DNA from: Azolla caroliniana
Lineage: Eukaryota; Polypodiophyta
Direction of reading: 5' to 3'
Assembly (NCBI GenBank): GCA_043228905.1
Contig: JBHGNT010000108.1
Span: forward strand, 20,267 to 84,266
DNA length: 64,000 nucleotides
Shown here: positions 44,789 to 54,747 of the stretch, in pieces
Numbering within the stretch: the first letter of the stretch is position 1
How the letters are laid out: each line of letters begins with the position of its first letter
Translations under genes and position numbers: made by a program
Notes under the pieces: generated by a model
What the model was told of the DNA's origin: nothing
Database searches by the model: none
What the model saw: the letters and a program-made list of their open reading frames with translations, nothing else

Positions 44789-45332
44789 TGTTAGGAAACA
44801 AATCCCTCCGGATGGGAAGTGGCCGAAACCGGATGAGGAATACCCAGCTACGGAGAGCCGGGTACTACGGAGAGCCGGATGGTGCAAACCCGATGAGAAC
44901 CGGATGACAAGTACTCGGCTACGAAGAGCCGGATGGTGCAGACCCGGTGAGAACCGGATGACGAGTACCCGGCTACGGAGAGCCGGATGGTGCAGACCCG
45001 GTGAGAACCGGATGACGAGTACCCGGAAAGCGCCGGATGATGCAGGCCCGGTGAGGAGTGATCACCGGATGAAGAGACATATTCGTAAATATGTTTTTGA
45101 GAGTCCATCATGGCTATATTTGTAAATGGCCGAAAAGTCATATTAGTATAAATATGACTTAGGGCAAACTTTTGTGAGTGTGTTGTCATTCTTGTTTGCG
45201 CAAGATCAGAGCGCGTAACTGTGTACAGAGAGAGAGAAAGAGAGGAAGAGGTAGTTGCCTCTGTTGTAACCGCCGCCTGTGGCGAAGATAGAAAGCTCGA
45301 GGTTGTTGCCTCGGTGCTCTACTGTTGTATGT
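44789..45332 (+). repeat. 3' LTR of copia element 2, truncated by insertion
   Basis: Starts TGTTAGGAAACAAATCCC after the purine tract GAAGGGGGAG. Similar to 39389-39940 of the 5' LTR, then interrupted at 45333 by the gypsy LTR. Confidence 0.85.
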
Positions 45333-45792
45333 TGTCGTGAAGATTTTCGTCCATGGGCGGAAACCGGGGTGGAAGGGGGCAAGTCGGCGGTGTGCAACCT
45401 GTGCACATGTATACTAGGATATGGTGTATAGAGAGTGAGGGGACATTTTGTCCCACATTGTAAGGTCCCTCCCTCCTTGGGCTATAAAAGGAGGGGAGGG
45501 GTCACTTATGGAGGGGTTGCCTATTTTGTGCGAGTAAGGTATACCACTTAGTCGAGGGGTTCTCCCTCTTCCCTTTTCGTTTAGGGTTAGGGTTTCGGTT
45601 AGGGTTTTCTTCTTGGGTTTCCCTTTAGGGTTTTCGGATAGTCATTTTGGTGCGGCCATGGCGGCCACCACTGTTGTAACCATTCGTTGTTTTAACATAA
45701 CTTGTTGAGCATCTTGCCTCCGCCGATCTCTCCTTCGATGTCGTGGTCTTATTCTTTCCTCTTCTCCTCTTGAGCTAAGCCTCCATATCATT
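45333..45792 (+). repeat. 5' LTR of gypsy element 4, first part
   Basis: Begins TGTCGTGAAG. Contains a TATAAAAG box at 45483-45490 and a run of TTTAGGG/GGGTTT-rich sequence at 45579-45635. Continues at 51222-51304. Confidence 0.78.
45483..45490 (+). promoter_or_regulatory. TATA box in the gypsy LTR
   Basis: TATAAAAG preceded by CTTGGGC and followed by a purine-rich GAGGGGAGGGG; probable transcription start region of element 4. Confidence 0.6.
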
Positions 45793-46239
45793 GTTGAGAA
45801 GCAAGCTCAACATGGTATGTGATGCTTATGAGAAATAAGCTATAGTAGCTATTTAGCTACTAGTGAACAAAAAGGTAAAACAGCTATTTAGCTAGTGACA
45901 GCTAATTAGCTAGTGAACAGCTATTTAGCGACTGACAGCTAATTAGCTGCATGTGTAATAACTTATGACTTAGGTAAAAGTAAGTGAGAGTGAATAGCAA
46001 GTAAGCAGTAAGAAAAAACAGAGAATAGTGAGTAGAGAACTCTGAGAGAGTGAGAGACCAGAAGACTGACGAGAGCAAGTTGAGCTCTACATGTAATAGA
46101 AGAAAACCATTTTGCTACTACAGAGGTAAGTCCCCTTTCCTTTCTCTGTCTGTTTAGAGCACGCTAACGATCCAGCACACTACGATCCGCCGCGCATACA
46201 AAAGAAGAGCCCGAGTGCCTTCTTCACGTTTTCTTAACA
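45793..46239 (+). repeat. 5' LTR of copia element 3
   Basis: 447 bp; contains repeated AGCTATTTAGCTA and CAGCTAATTAGCTA motifs at about 45835-45955. Confidence 0.94.
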
Positions 46240-46251
46240 TGGTATCAGAGC
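46240..46251 (+). promoter_or_regulatory. Primer binding site of copia element 3
   Basis: TGGTATCAGAGC directly after the LTR; tRNA-iMet type. Confidence 0.93.
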
Positions 46252-46384
46252 AGAGTAGCTCGTAAGGAAGAGTATAGCAGTGCCTTAATCTGAGAAAGTT
46301 ATTTCTCTGGTTGCTGATCAGAAATCAGAAAGTTACTTGTTGAAGTAACTAAAGCAAACCCCTGGTTTTTTGGAAGGAAAAAAA

Positions 46385-49300
46385 ATGGCTGCAGAGAATG
46401 TAGGCCAAATGGTCACAGAGAAATTAGATAAAAACAATTTCCCGGCGTGGAAATTCAGAATGACAAACTTTCTGATGGGGAAAGGATATTGGGATTACAT
46501 TGAAGGAGACCTAGAAGAGGCTCCAGAGATCCCAGAAGAGAATGCAACGGCTGCACATATTAAGGCATTTAAAGATTGGAATCAAGGGGCAAGGAAAGTA
46601 ATGCATTGGCTATCACTCAGCATCTCAGATTCGATGCTTGGGCACATACAGGATGCTATGCTCCCAAAAGAAGCTTGGGACAGTTTGGTAAAACTGTTTG
46701 CAGTAAACACAAAAGCTAGAAAGCTACAGTTGAAGACTGAGCTAAATACCTTAGAAAAAGGTAAGATGTCAATAAATGAGTATGCCCTAAAAATCAAGAG
46801 TATATGTGAATCACTTGCTTCTATCAATGTGAAGATAGAAGATGATGACAAAGTGGAAACATGCTTAAGAGGCTTAGGACCTCAATACAAGAGTTTTAAA
46901 ACTTCTATGCTCACAAGGGATAGTATCCCAAGTTTTTCAGATCTGGTCTCAATGCTTGTGGTAGAGGAAAGGAATCAGATGGATGATGCAAATAAAGGAA
47001 ACTCAGAGAATGAGGGGCAAGCCCTCTATAATAATGCCGGAAGAGGCCGAGGAAGAGGCCATGGAAGATTTGGCTCAGGAAGAACCAATAATAATGGCTT
47101 TCAAGGAAGAGGACAACAAGCTCATAGAGGAGGAAACAACAACAGAGGCAGGGGGAGCAACCGAGGTAGAGGTAAGCAAACTTATGTAAATGATGATGGC
47201 TGCTGGTATTGTGGTAAACCAGGCCATACACAGGCTGAATGTTACAAGAAACAAAATGATGAGAAAAGAGGAAAAGGACAACAGAGTAACTATGCCTCTA
47301 CTAGTGAAGATTGTGAAAAGGAAGGTGTTTTTGTAGTGCAACATGAGATAGCAGCAGTGGCTGAAAGCTCACAGAAATGTAATGAAGAGTTTACGTGGTA
47401 TGTAGACTCGGGGGCATCTAACCATATGACTGGACATGCAAATTGGTTTGAGAGTTTAAGAGAACCAGAGGTTCCTGGTTATGTACAAACAGGTGATGAC
47501 ACAACTCACCAAATAAAACATGTTGGAGATATCCCATTGTGGGAAGAAAGAGGAAAAACCAAGTATATGTTGAATGTGATGCATGTTCCAAACCTTGCTA
47601 AGAATCTGATTTCTGTTGGACAGATTGTAGAGCAAGGTATGCAAGTAAAGTTTAAGCCAAGTGGATGCTATATAGAAAAGAATGGGAAGCTCATTGCAAA
47701 AGGGAAGAGACAAGGAAGAATGTTTATCTTGGATGTAGAAATGCCCAAACAGATTTCAGCCATGTTTGCAAATGGAACGAGTGTAATCTCAGATGTGGAA
47801 ATGTGGCATAAAAGGATTGGCCATATAAGTATGCAAACATTAAAGAATATGTTGAGAAAAGATGCAGTGGCTGGACTGCCAAACTTGAAAAAGTGTGAAA
47901 TGGGAAAAGTATGTGAAGCATGTCAATATGGTAAGCAAAACAGGTTGCCATTCCCTCATGAGAGACATGTAAGCAAAAATCTATTGGATTTGGTACATAC
48001 AGATGTATGGGGACCAACAAAGAATGCATCTATTGGTGGATGCAGATTTTATGTTACATTTATTGATGATTGTTCACGGAAGACATGGGTGTACTTCATG
48101 AAGGAGAAAAGTGAAGTATTTGACTGTTTTCGTAAGTTTAAATGCATGGTAGAAAAGCAGGCTGGTACAAGGATAAAATGTTTGAGATCTGATGGAGGAG
48201 GAGAGTATTTCTCCAATGAATTTTCTGATTTTTTGTGTAATCAGGGAATAAGAAGACAGTTCACATGCCGATATACTCCACAGCAAAATGGAGTTGCTGA
48301 GAGGAAAAACAGAACTTTGGTGAACATAGCAAGGGCAATGATGACTGAGAAGAACATGCCATTATACTATTGGGCAGAAGCTGTAAATACAACAAATTAC
48401 ATTTTAAATAGATGTATTACATCAGGAGTACATGAGGCAACTCCTGAAGAGTGTTTTTATGGCAGGAAGCCTAGCTTACAACACTTGAAAGTGTTTGGAT
48501 GCCTTGCATATGTACATGTGCCTGCAGAAGTAAGAAGTAAGTTGGATCCAAAAGCAGAAAAATGTATCTTTGTTGGATATTCAGAAGAACAAAAAGGGTA
48601 CAGATGTTATAACCCTGTGACTAAAAAGATTGTGACAAGTCGAGATGTGATATTTGATGAGTTGGCTAGTTGGTACAGCCCAAAACAGAATCTAGAGACT
48701 GATGAAGACTGTCAAAATGAAGACAAAGACAGATCAGAAAATGTAGAAGACTGTCACAGAGATGGAGACAAGGTTGGACAGCAAAGTCCAACATCAACAG
48801 AATGTTCTGGACCATCAAAAAGCTCAGATGGTAAATCTGATTCAAATTCATGGAGTGGAAAAACTGGACAGAAAAAATCTGATGACAAAAAAGGAAAACA
48901 GAAAATGCCAGAGTATGAAATCCCGGATGACCTATCAAAAAACATGGAAGATGAAGATTCAGATATGTCTTTGGATGATTTCCTTGGAATACAGGAAATG
49001 AAAATCCCTGGTATGGAAAAGGCAATAAAGAATGCAAATCAGTAACTGAGAAGATCAGATAGAGAGAAAAAGACTGTGGAAAGATTTGGGTATGATACAT
49101 ATATGGCTATGCACTATGCATATATGTCTAAGGTGGTATAGATCCCTGACCCAAACAGCTTTGAAGAAGCAAAATCTGAGAAGAAATGGATGGATGCAAT
49201 GCAAGAAGAGATTGATGCATTGGCTGAGAACAAAACGTGGGATTTAGTGAAGTTACCAAAAGAGAAAAATGTGGTAGGCTGCAAATGGGTCTACAAGACA

Positions 49301-50710
49301 AAGCATGACTCCAATGGGAATGTAAGTAGACATAAAGCAAGATTGGTTGCAAAAGGATATGCTCAAATGCAAGGGATTGATTATGATGAGACTTTTGCAC
49401 CAGTTGCAAAGATGGCAACCTTGAGAACACTACTTGCTGTAGGAGCAGCCAGAAAATGGATTTTGCATCACATGGATGTAAAAAATGCTTTTTTACATGG
49501 TAACTTGGAAGAAGAAGTGTATATGAGTCACCCACCAGGTTTTGAAGATAAGAAACATCCTGATTATGTATGTAAGCTGAAAAAAGCTCTCTATGGACTG
49601 AAACAGGCACCAAGAGCATGGCACAGAGAACTTTCAGATTCTCTGAAAAATCTTGGTTTCAAAATGTCAAAAGCTGATCCTTCCTTGTATGTAAAAAGTG
49701 AAAATGATTGCATTGTTATTATTCTGATTTATGTAGATGATTTGATTATTGGAGGAGATTCTGTGGATGAAATAAGAAAGTTGGAAAAAAATCTGGAAAT
49801 GCAGTTTCATATGAAAGATTTGGGAGATCTGAGATATTTTCTTGGTATTGAAATCATCAGATCTGAAAGTGGTATATGTATGTTGCAAAAACAGTATGCA
49901 ACAACTATGTTGAAAAAGTATGGTATGCTTGGATGCAAACCTATTGCTGTACCACTTGATAAAAACTGCAAGTTGAGGGCTGATTTGGGAGCCAAGATAG
50001 AAGATGTAAACATGTACAGGTCTATGGTGGGCAGCCTTATTTATTTGACTATAACAAGACCTGATTTGAGCTATGCTGTTGGATTAGTCAGCCAGTTTAT
50101 GCAACAGCCAACAAAGCCACATTTGGACTGCATTAGAAGAATTCTGAGGTATGTAAAAGCTACTCAGAACTATGGATTGTTTTACAGGGCTGATTTGGAC
50201 ATAAATCTGGAAGGATATACAGATGCTGATTGGGCTGGAAGCCAAACAGACAGGAGATCCACAAGTGGATATATCTTTACATTGGGAAGTGCAGGTATTT
50301 CATGGAGTAGCAAGAAACAGGCTACTGTTGCATTGTCTAGTACTGAAGCTGAGTACAGAGGAGCTGCCATAGCCACTTGTGAAGAGGTATGGATTAGAAG
50401 ATTGCTTGCTGATTTGGGAGAGTATATAGACGGTACTGTCACAATTTGGTGTGACAACATGAGCAGCATTCAACTTGCAAAGAACCCTGTGTTCCATGCA
50501 AGAACAAAGCACATTGAAGTGCATTATCACTTTGTTAGAGAAAAAGTGATTGAAGGAGAAGTTGATCTGGTGTATGTGAATACAAATCAGCAGGTTGCTG
50601 ATATTCTCACAAAGGGATTGAGTGTGGAAAAGCATACACAGTTTCGGAACATGATGGGAGTTGTAAACATTGATGAGATGGCTAAAAAGCAAAATGGAAA
50701 AGAAGATTGA
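46385..50710 (+). pseudogene. Copia gag-pol with two in-frame stops
   Basis: ATG at 46385 (MAAENVGQ). The first part, to TAA at 49043-49045 (886 aa), has gag, a knuckle CWYCGKPGHTQAEC, protease YVDSGASNHM, integrase zinc region (HKRIGHIS ... CEACQYGKQ), and core HTDVWGP, RSDGGGEY and QNGVAERKN. The same frame continues after TAA for 31 codons (RRSDREKKTVERFGY, typical of this position), meets TAG at 49139-49141, then runs open to TGA at 50710. That part holds RT (RHKARLVAKGYAQ, YVDDLIIGG) and RNase H (DADWAG, STEAEYRG, CDNMSSIQ, TKHIEVHYH). Catalytic residues are present. Either RT is no longer made from this copy or both stops would have to be read through; mutation is the simpler reading. 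Confidence 0.92.
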
Positions 50711-50750
50711 AGAGAACCTCAAGCAAGAATAAGTTGAGCTTGAGGGGGAG

Positions 50751-51216
50751 TGTTGAGAAGCAAGCTCAACATGGTATGTGATGCTTATGAGAAATAAGCT
50801 ATAGTAGCTATTTAGCTACTAGTGAACAAAAAGGTAAAACAGCTATTTAGCTAGTGACAGCTAATTAGCTAGTGAACAGCTATTTAGCGACTGACAGCTA
50901 ATTAGCTACTGGCAGCTAATTAGCTGCATGTGTAATAACTTATGACTTAGGTAAAAGTAAGTGAGAGTGAATAGCAAGTAAGCAGTAAGAAAAAACAGAG
51001 AATAGTGAGTAGAGAACTCTGAGAGAGTGAGAAACCAGAAGACTGACGAGAGCAAGTTGAGCTCTACATGTAATAGAAGAAAACCATTTTGCTACTACAG
51101 AGGTAAGTCCCCTTTCCTTTCTCTGTCTGTTTAGAGCACGCTAATGATCCAGCACACTACGATCCGCCGCGCATACAAAAGAAGAGCCCGAGTGCCTTCT
51201 TCATGTTTTCTTAACA
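50751..51216 (+). repeat. 3' LTR of copia element 3
   Basis: 466 bp, preceded by purine tract TGAGGGGGAG. It carries one extra copy of a TACTGGCAGCTAATTAGC segment relative to the 5' LTR. Confidence 0.94.
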
Positions 51217-51221
51217 ATCAT

Positions 51222-51304
51222 GTCCTATACTTTCTCCTCCACTCCCTAGTCCAAGACCCCCGCGGTCCCGCCCCTTCTACACGCACGCGCGTAACAACGC
51301 GACA
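51222..51304 (+). repeat. 5' LTR of gypsy element 4, second part
   Basis: Resumes directly after the ATCAT duplication and ends CGCGTAACAACGCGACA; followed after three bases by the primer site. Confidence 0.78.
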
Positions 51305-51307
51305 TCT

Positions 51308-51324
51308 TTGGTGAACCCGACGTG
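51308..51324 (+). promoter_or_regulatory. Primer binding site of gypsy element 4
   Basis: TTGGTGAACCCGACGTG, the same sequence and position as in the gypsy element at 53887-61186 (60378-60394, minus). The matching tRNA was not identified. Confidence 0.7.
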
Positions 51325-51341
51325 AAGGGCGGCAAGGGAGC

Positions 51342-52268
51342 ATGGAGATGGAAGAAGACTTGGACTTCGAGGAGATGATGGCAAAAATCGTGATGGAAGC
51401 CGGATGGAAGATGGCAAAGCGAGATGCGGCTCAACAAGCCGTCGAAAGGGTGGTCGATAGAGTCGGCCGATTCAACGGGGACGATGTCCCGAGGTTCTTG
51501 GAGGCGTACGAGGCCGAGATGGCGAAAGGGGGTGTGGACGAGGAGATGCGGCTAGAGTATTTTCCTCGAGTGGCGGCCGCATCGGTGCACAAGGAGGTCA
51601 AGGAGCTACGAGAAGCTCACGAGTCGTGGGTGTCCTTGGAGGTAGCCCTATTGGAAGCGTGCGGATACGCGAAACCGGAGTGGGTATGCCGGCAACCCGT
51701 TGGGGAGCGGCCGGCAACAACGTGGCCCGCGAGCGGCAGAGAAGAGAGAGCGGCGAGTGAGTACGCACTGCCGCCGGAATAGAGCTCAACGCAAAACGGT
51801 TCGGAGGAGCTCGACCTAGAAGCGCTACTACGAGAGGCATGCGAGCTTGTGAAGGCGAAAATCGGAGCCGAAGAAGGGCTTATTATGGAGTCGGGCCGGA
51901 GGCGATCGGAGGATACGGAGGAAGAAGCCTCCCTAGACGTAGAAGGCGGGGCCTATACGGAGGCCGGGAGAGCGTACGACGGCGAGATAGGAGAGGGTGC
52001 GGAGCAAGCGACCCTCTTGCCTTGCGGTGAAGGGACGGCCATGGAGGCCGGTAACTACGGATTCGGGACATGGCGGCCCGAAACATCGAGTGAGGAGCGG
52101 ACGAGTGGCGGAGCCGGGTCCTTACCCACACCGGTCCTAGAGGCTCCGGTGGCCGGCCCGAGTGCCGGCGTGAGACCTAGAGCGACGGGCGGTGGTGGCA
52201 GCAAGGCGGCCTACCACGGCGACGAAGAGAACGAGGAAGAGATAGCCACAGACCACGGCGTCCGAACG
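51342..52268 (+). pseudogene. Gypsy gag, truncated
   Basis: ATG at 51342 (MEMEEDLDFEEMM). The segment RVVDRVGRFNGDDVPRFLEA with YFPRVAAASVHKEV parallels the gag of the minus-strand gypsy element (VGTIGRFDGKDATKYLAS). TAG at 51780-51782 interrupts; the same frame continues with an acidic, Gly-rich stretch to 52268. There the copia LTR of element 5 enters (TSD GAACG expected at its far side). No zinc knuckle is reached. Confidence 0.75.
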
Positions 52269-53027
52269 TGTTGGGATTTCGGTCCCTCCGGATGGGATGT
52301 CCGGAGATGAATGATGGCAAGCCCGGTTGCGGTTATGGAGCCGGATGATGAAGACCCCGGTTACGGAGCCGGATGATGAAGAACCCGGCTACGGAGCCGG
52401 ATGATGAAGACCCCGGTTACGGAGCCGGATGATGAAGACCCCGGTTACGGAGCCGGATGATGAAGACCCCGGCTACGGAGCCGGATGATGAAGACCCCGG
52501 TTACGGAGCCGGATGATGAAGACCCCGGTTACGGAGCCGGATGACGAATGTACCCGGAGAGAGATCCGGATGCGGAGACATATTTGTGAATATGTTTGCC
52601 AAGAGCCCTTGAGGCTATATTTGTAAATAGCCCGAAAGTCATATGTGTATAAATATGACTTAGGGCAAACAGTTAAGTCTGTTGTTGCTCATTTTCTGTT
52701 TTCCACTAAGAGGGAGCGAAGTGAGAGCAGCCGAGAGAGAGTGAGAGAGAAGGAGGAAGGAAGAGGTCGACGCCTCTGTGTAATACCGCCGCCTGTGGCG
52801 AGGACAGCGAGCTCAAGGTCGTCGCCTTGCAGCTCGCCATTGTACATTCCCGCGTATAGTGATAGTTGGAGTCTTGCACTCCCGTGGTTTTTCCCGTATA
52901 GGGTTTTCCACGTTAATCCCTGTGTTATCGTGTCTTTCTCTGTGTTACCTATTTTCTGCTGCATTGATTCGTGATTTCTCGGTTGTGGCCGAACGGTGAA
53001 GACGAATCAGAGAGTTGATTCGCGACA
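52269..53027 (+). repeat. 5' LTR of copia element 5
   Basis: 759 bp, starts TGTTGGGATTTCGGTCCC and ends GATTCGCGACA. Longer than other family LTRs because of the 28-bp tandem repeats at 52341-52536. Confidence 0.9.
52341..52536 (+). repeat. Seven 28-bp tandem repeats in LTR U3
   Basis: CCGGATGATGAAGACCCCGG followed by (T/C)TACGGAG (consensus ends GG(C/T)TACGGAG) repeats at 52341, 52369, 52397, 52425, 52453, 52481 and 52509, then a variant at 52537. The solo LTR at 42540 has three units and element 1 has one. Confidence 0.95.
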
Positions 53028-53030
53028 AAG

Positions 53031-53042
53031 TGGTATCAGAGC
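53031..53042 (+). promoter_or_regulatory. Primer binding site of copia element 5
   Basis: TGGTATCAGAGC, three bases after the LTR. Confidence 0.9.
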
Positions 53043-53058
53043 CAGGTTAACACAGAAA

Positions 53059-53886
53059 ATGGAAGGCGGCAGCAGCGGGCAGCCGGGGATGATGGTGCTA
53101 AATGCGCAGAACTACGCCGACTGGAAGATAAAGATGGAGGATCTGCTCATTGTTCGGGACCTATATGAACCGATCGACAGGTCAGAAATACCCAAGGGGG
53201 TACTTGAGACGGAGTGGAGGCTTCTGAACCGGAAAGCCGTTGCAACCATTCGGCAATACGTCGACGTGAGCGTTCTACAACACGTGGCGAACGACACCAA
53301 CGCATATGAGATGTGGCGGAAGCTGTCGGGCCTCTACGAGAGGAAGAATGCGTTGAACCGGACCTCCCTGATGAGAAAGATAGTGAACCTCAAGTACCGG
53401 GACGGCGAGAGTATGGTGGAACACGTAAGCACGTTCATGGGATTCGTGAACCAGCTTGCGGCGATCAAGTTCCCGTTGGAGGATGCAATGCAAGCCATCA
53501 TCCTGATGTGTACATTGCCGGACAGCTGGGAGAACTTGGTGGTGACTCTCAGCACCTCCTGCGCCGAAGATAACTTGTCCCTACAAACGGTAAAGACAAG
53601 CATTTTGAACGAAGAAGCGCGTCGGAGAGATAAAGAACCGGTTTCTGATCAGAAGATGCTACTTACCGAATCGGATCGGGGAAGACAATGGAACCGGAGT
53701 CTGCAAAGACGGGAGAAGTCGGGGACCCGGTCGCAGTCAAGAGGAAGGCCAACATGCTTCCACTGTGGGAAGCCGGGGCACTTCCGGAAGAATTGTCGGC
53801 ATTACCGAAAGGACAACGGAGCCGACGACACCGATTCGAAGAAGTCACCGGAGAGAAACGGTGCATACCGGGGAGCCACGGACCGG
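53059..53886 (+). pseudogene. Copia gag of element 5, cut by gypsy insertion
   Basis: ATG at 53059 (MEGGSSGQPG), 276 open codons almost identical to element 1's gag, including the knuckle CFHCGKPGHFRKNC. It ends exactly at a codon boundary where gypsy element 6 enters. The frame would resume at 61191 after removing the CCGG duplication, so gag itself was intact before the insertion. Confidence 0.9.
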
Positions 53887-54676
53887 TGTCGGGATATTAT
53901 GCAAGTGTGTGTGGAATCGAGGCGGGACCGCGGGGGTCTCGAACCAAAGAGCAAGCGAGGGAGGGGAAAGAGAGAGAACCGGCTACGCAGGACCGGGGGT
54001 ACACAGGGACACGGCCCTTCAGCACGGAGAACACGAACAGACACCGACACAGACAGATGCGAATGGCTAAATGTGTATATTAAGAAAAACGGCTAACACG
54101 ACTACAACCCTCGACGGGGCACAGGTTGGTTACGACCGAACAGGCCGGCGAACAGATGCCGATGCCTGTTCACTTCGACGCTCAAAGGGGCTGTAGCTGG
54201 TCGGAGGTGCTGCCGGAAGCACTCGGGCGTTCCTCGAAAACAGCGCGAGCCTCCTCGGAACCCTGCGCGGAAAGCTATGGAGCTCAAGAAGGAAAGAAAC
54301 AGAGAGCGAAGCGTCCAGAAACGGTCCGGCAGCACTTCGTCCTCTCTGCGCGAGATATCCCTGCAACAGCTCTTTCCCGCTCCTTATATAGGCCGACGAG
54401 CAGGCCGTCCTGTCAGCTTTATTCCCTGTCCCTTTTGGACAGGGATCCGCTCCGTTTTTCACGCATCCGCGTAGTTACGCCGCCGACTCGTACAGTTCGC
54501 GCGCGCGACCGAAAAGACTGTTCGCGCGGTCTTTGTCTCCACTTGAGTTAGGGCCCGTTCCTGCCGATTATCCTCCTAATTCGCTTCTATGTACTACTTG
54601 GAGCGTGCGCGCGTGAAGAACCGGTTCCCACGCCTTGGTGCGCCGATTCCGCCTATGGACGGTTTTCTTCACGACA
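53887..54676 (-). repeat. 3' LTR of gypsy element 6
   Basis: 790 bp; minus-strand start TGTCGTGAAGAAAACCGTCC, end ATAATATCCCGACA. Minus-strand TATATAAG at 54383-54390. Confidence 0.94.
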
Positions 54677-54688
54677 TCCGCCCCCACC
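54677..54688 (-). promoter_or_regulatory. Polypurine tract of gypsy element 6
   Basis: GGTGGGGGCGGA on the minus strand, adjacent to the 3' LTR. Confidence 0.75.
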
Positions 54689-54747
54689 TAACCGCGCATC
54701 CTCCGGTATGCGCCAAGAGAGTTGGGACGGAGAAAACCGGCCCGTCT

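Larger units (their letters stand above)
39389..45332 (+). mobile_element. Old Ty1/copia retrotransposon (element 2), degenerate
   Basis: The 5' LTR is 39389-40081. The 3' LTR starts at 44789 but is cut at 45332 by a gypsy insertion, so about 150 bp of it must lie beyond the window. Primer site TGGTATCAGAGC is at 40085-40096. The coding region resembles element 1 but has many stops, frameshifts and a 661-bp solo LTR insertion. The LTR starts differ (TGGGTACGAAACAG versus TGTTAGGAAACAAATCCC), which marks it as clearly older than elements 1, 3 and 6. Confidence 0.88.
45793..51216 (+). mobile_element. Ty1/copia retrotransposon (element 3), nearly complete
   Basis: TSD ATCAT at 45788-45792 and 51217-51221. 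LTRs are 447 and 466 bp, starting TGTTGAGAAGCAAGCTCAAC and ending TTTTCTTAACA. They differ by an approximately 18-bp indel in TTAGCT-rich sequence and a few substitutions. Primer site, gag-pol and purine tract are present. The coding frame is intact except for two stops between integrase and RT. AT-rich codon use and motif details place it in a different copia lineage from elements 1, 2 and 5. Confidence 0.95.
45333..52268 (+). mobile_element. Gypsy retrotransposon (element 4), left part only
   Basis: The 5' LTR starts TGTCGTGAAGATTTTCG at 45333 within element 2's 3' LTR. It is split by copia element 3 (45793-51216 plus TSD) and ends CAACGCGACA at 51304. A primer site and a gag remnant follow to 52268, where copia element 5 enters. 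The rest lies beyond the window. LTR ends and gag resemble the gypsy element at 53887-61186. Confidence 0.78.

Noticed and set aside
49043-49141. Programmed stop readthrough in copia element 3
   Set aside because: Two different stops 31 codons apart, and related copia polyproteins have none there; mutation is simpler.
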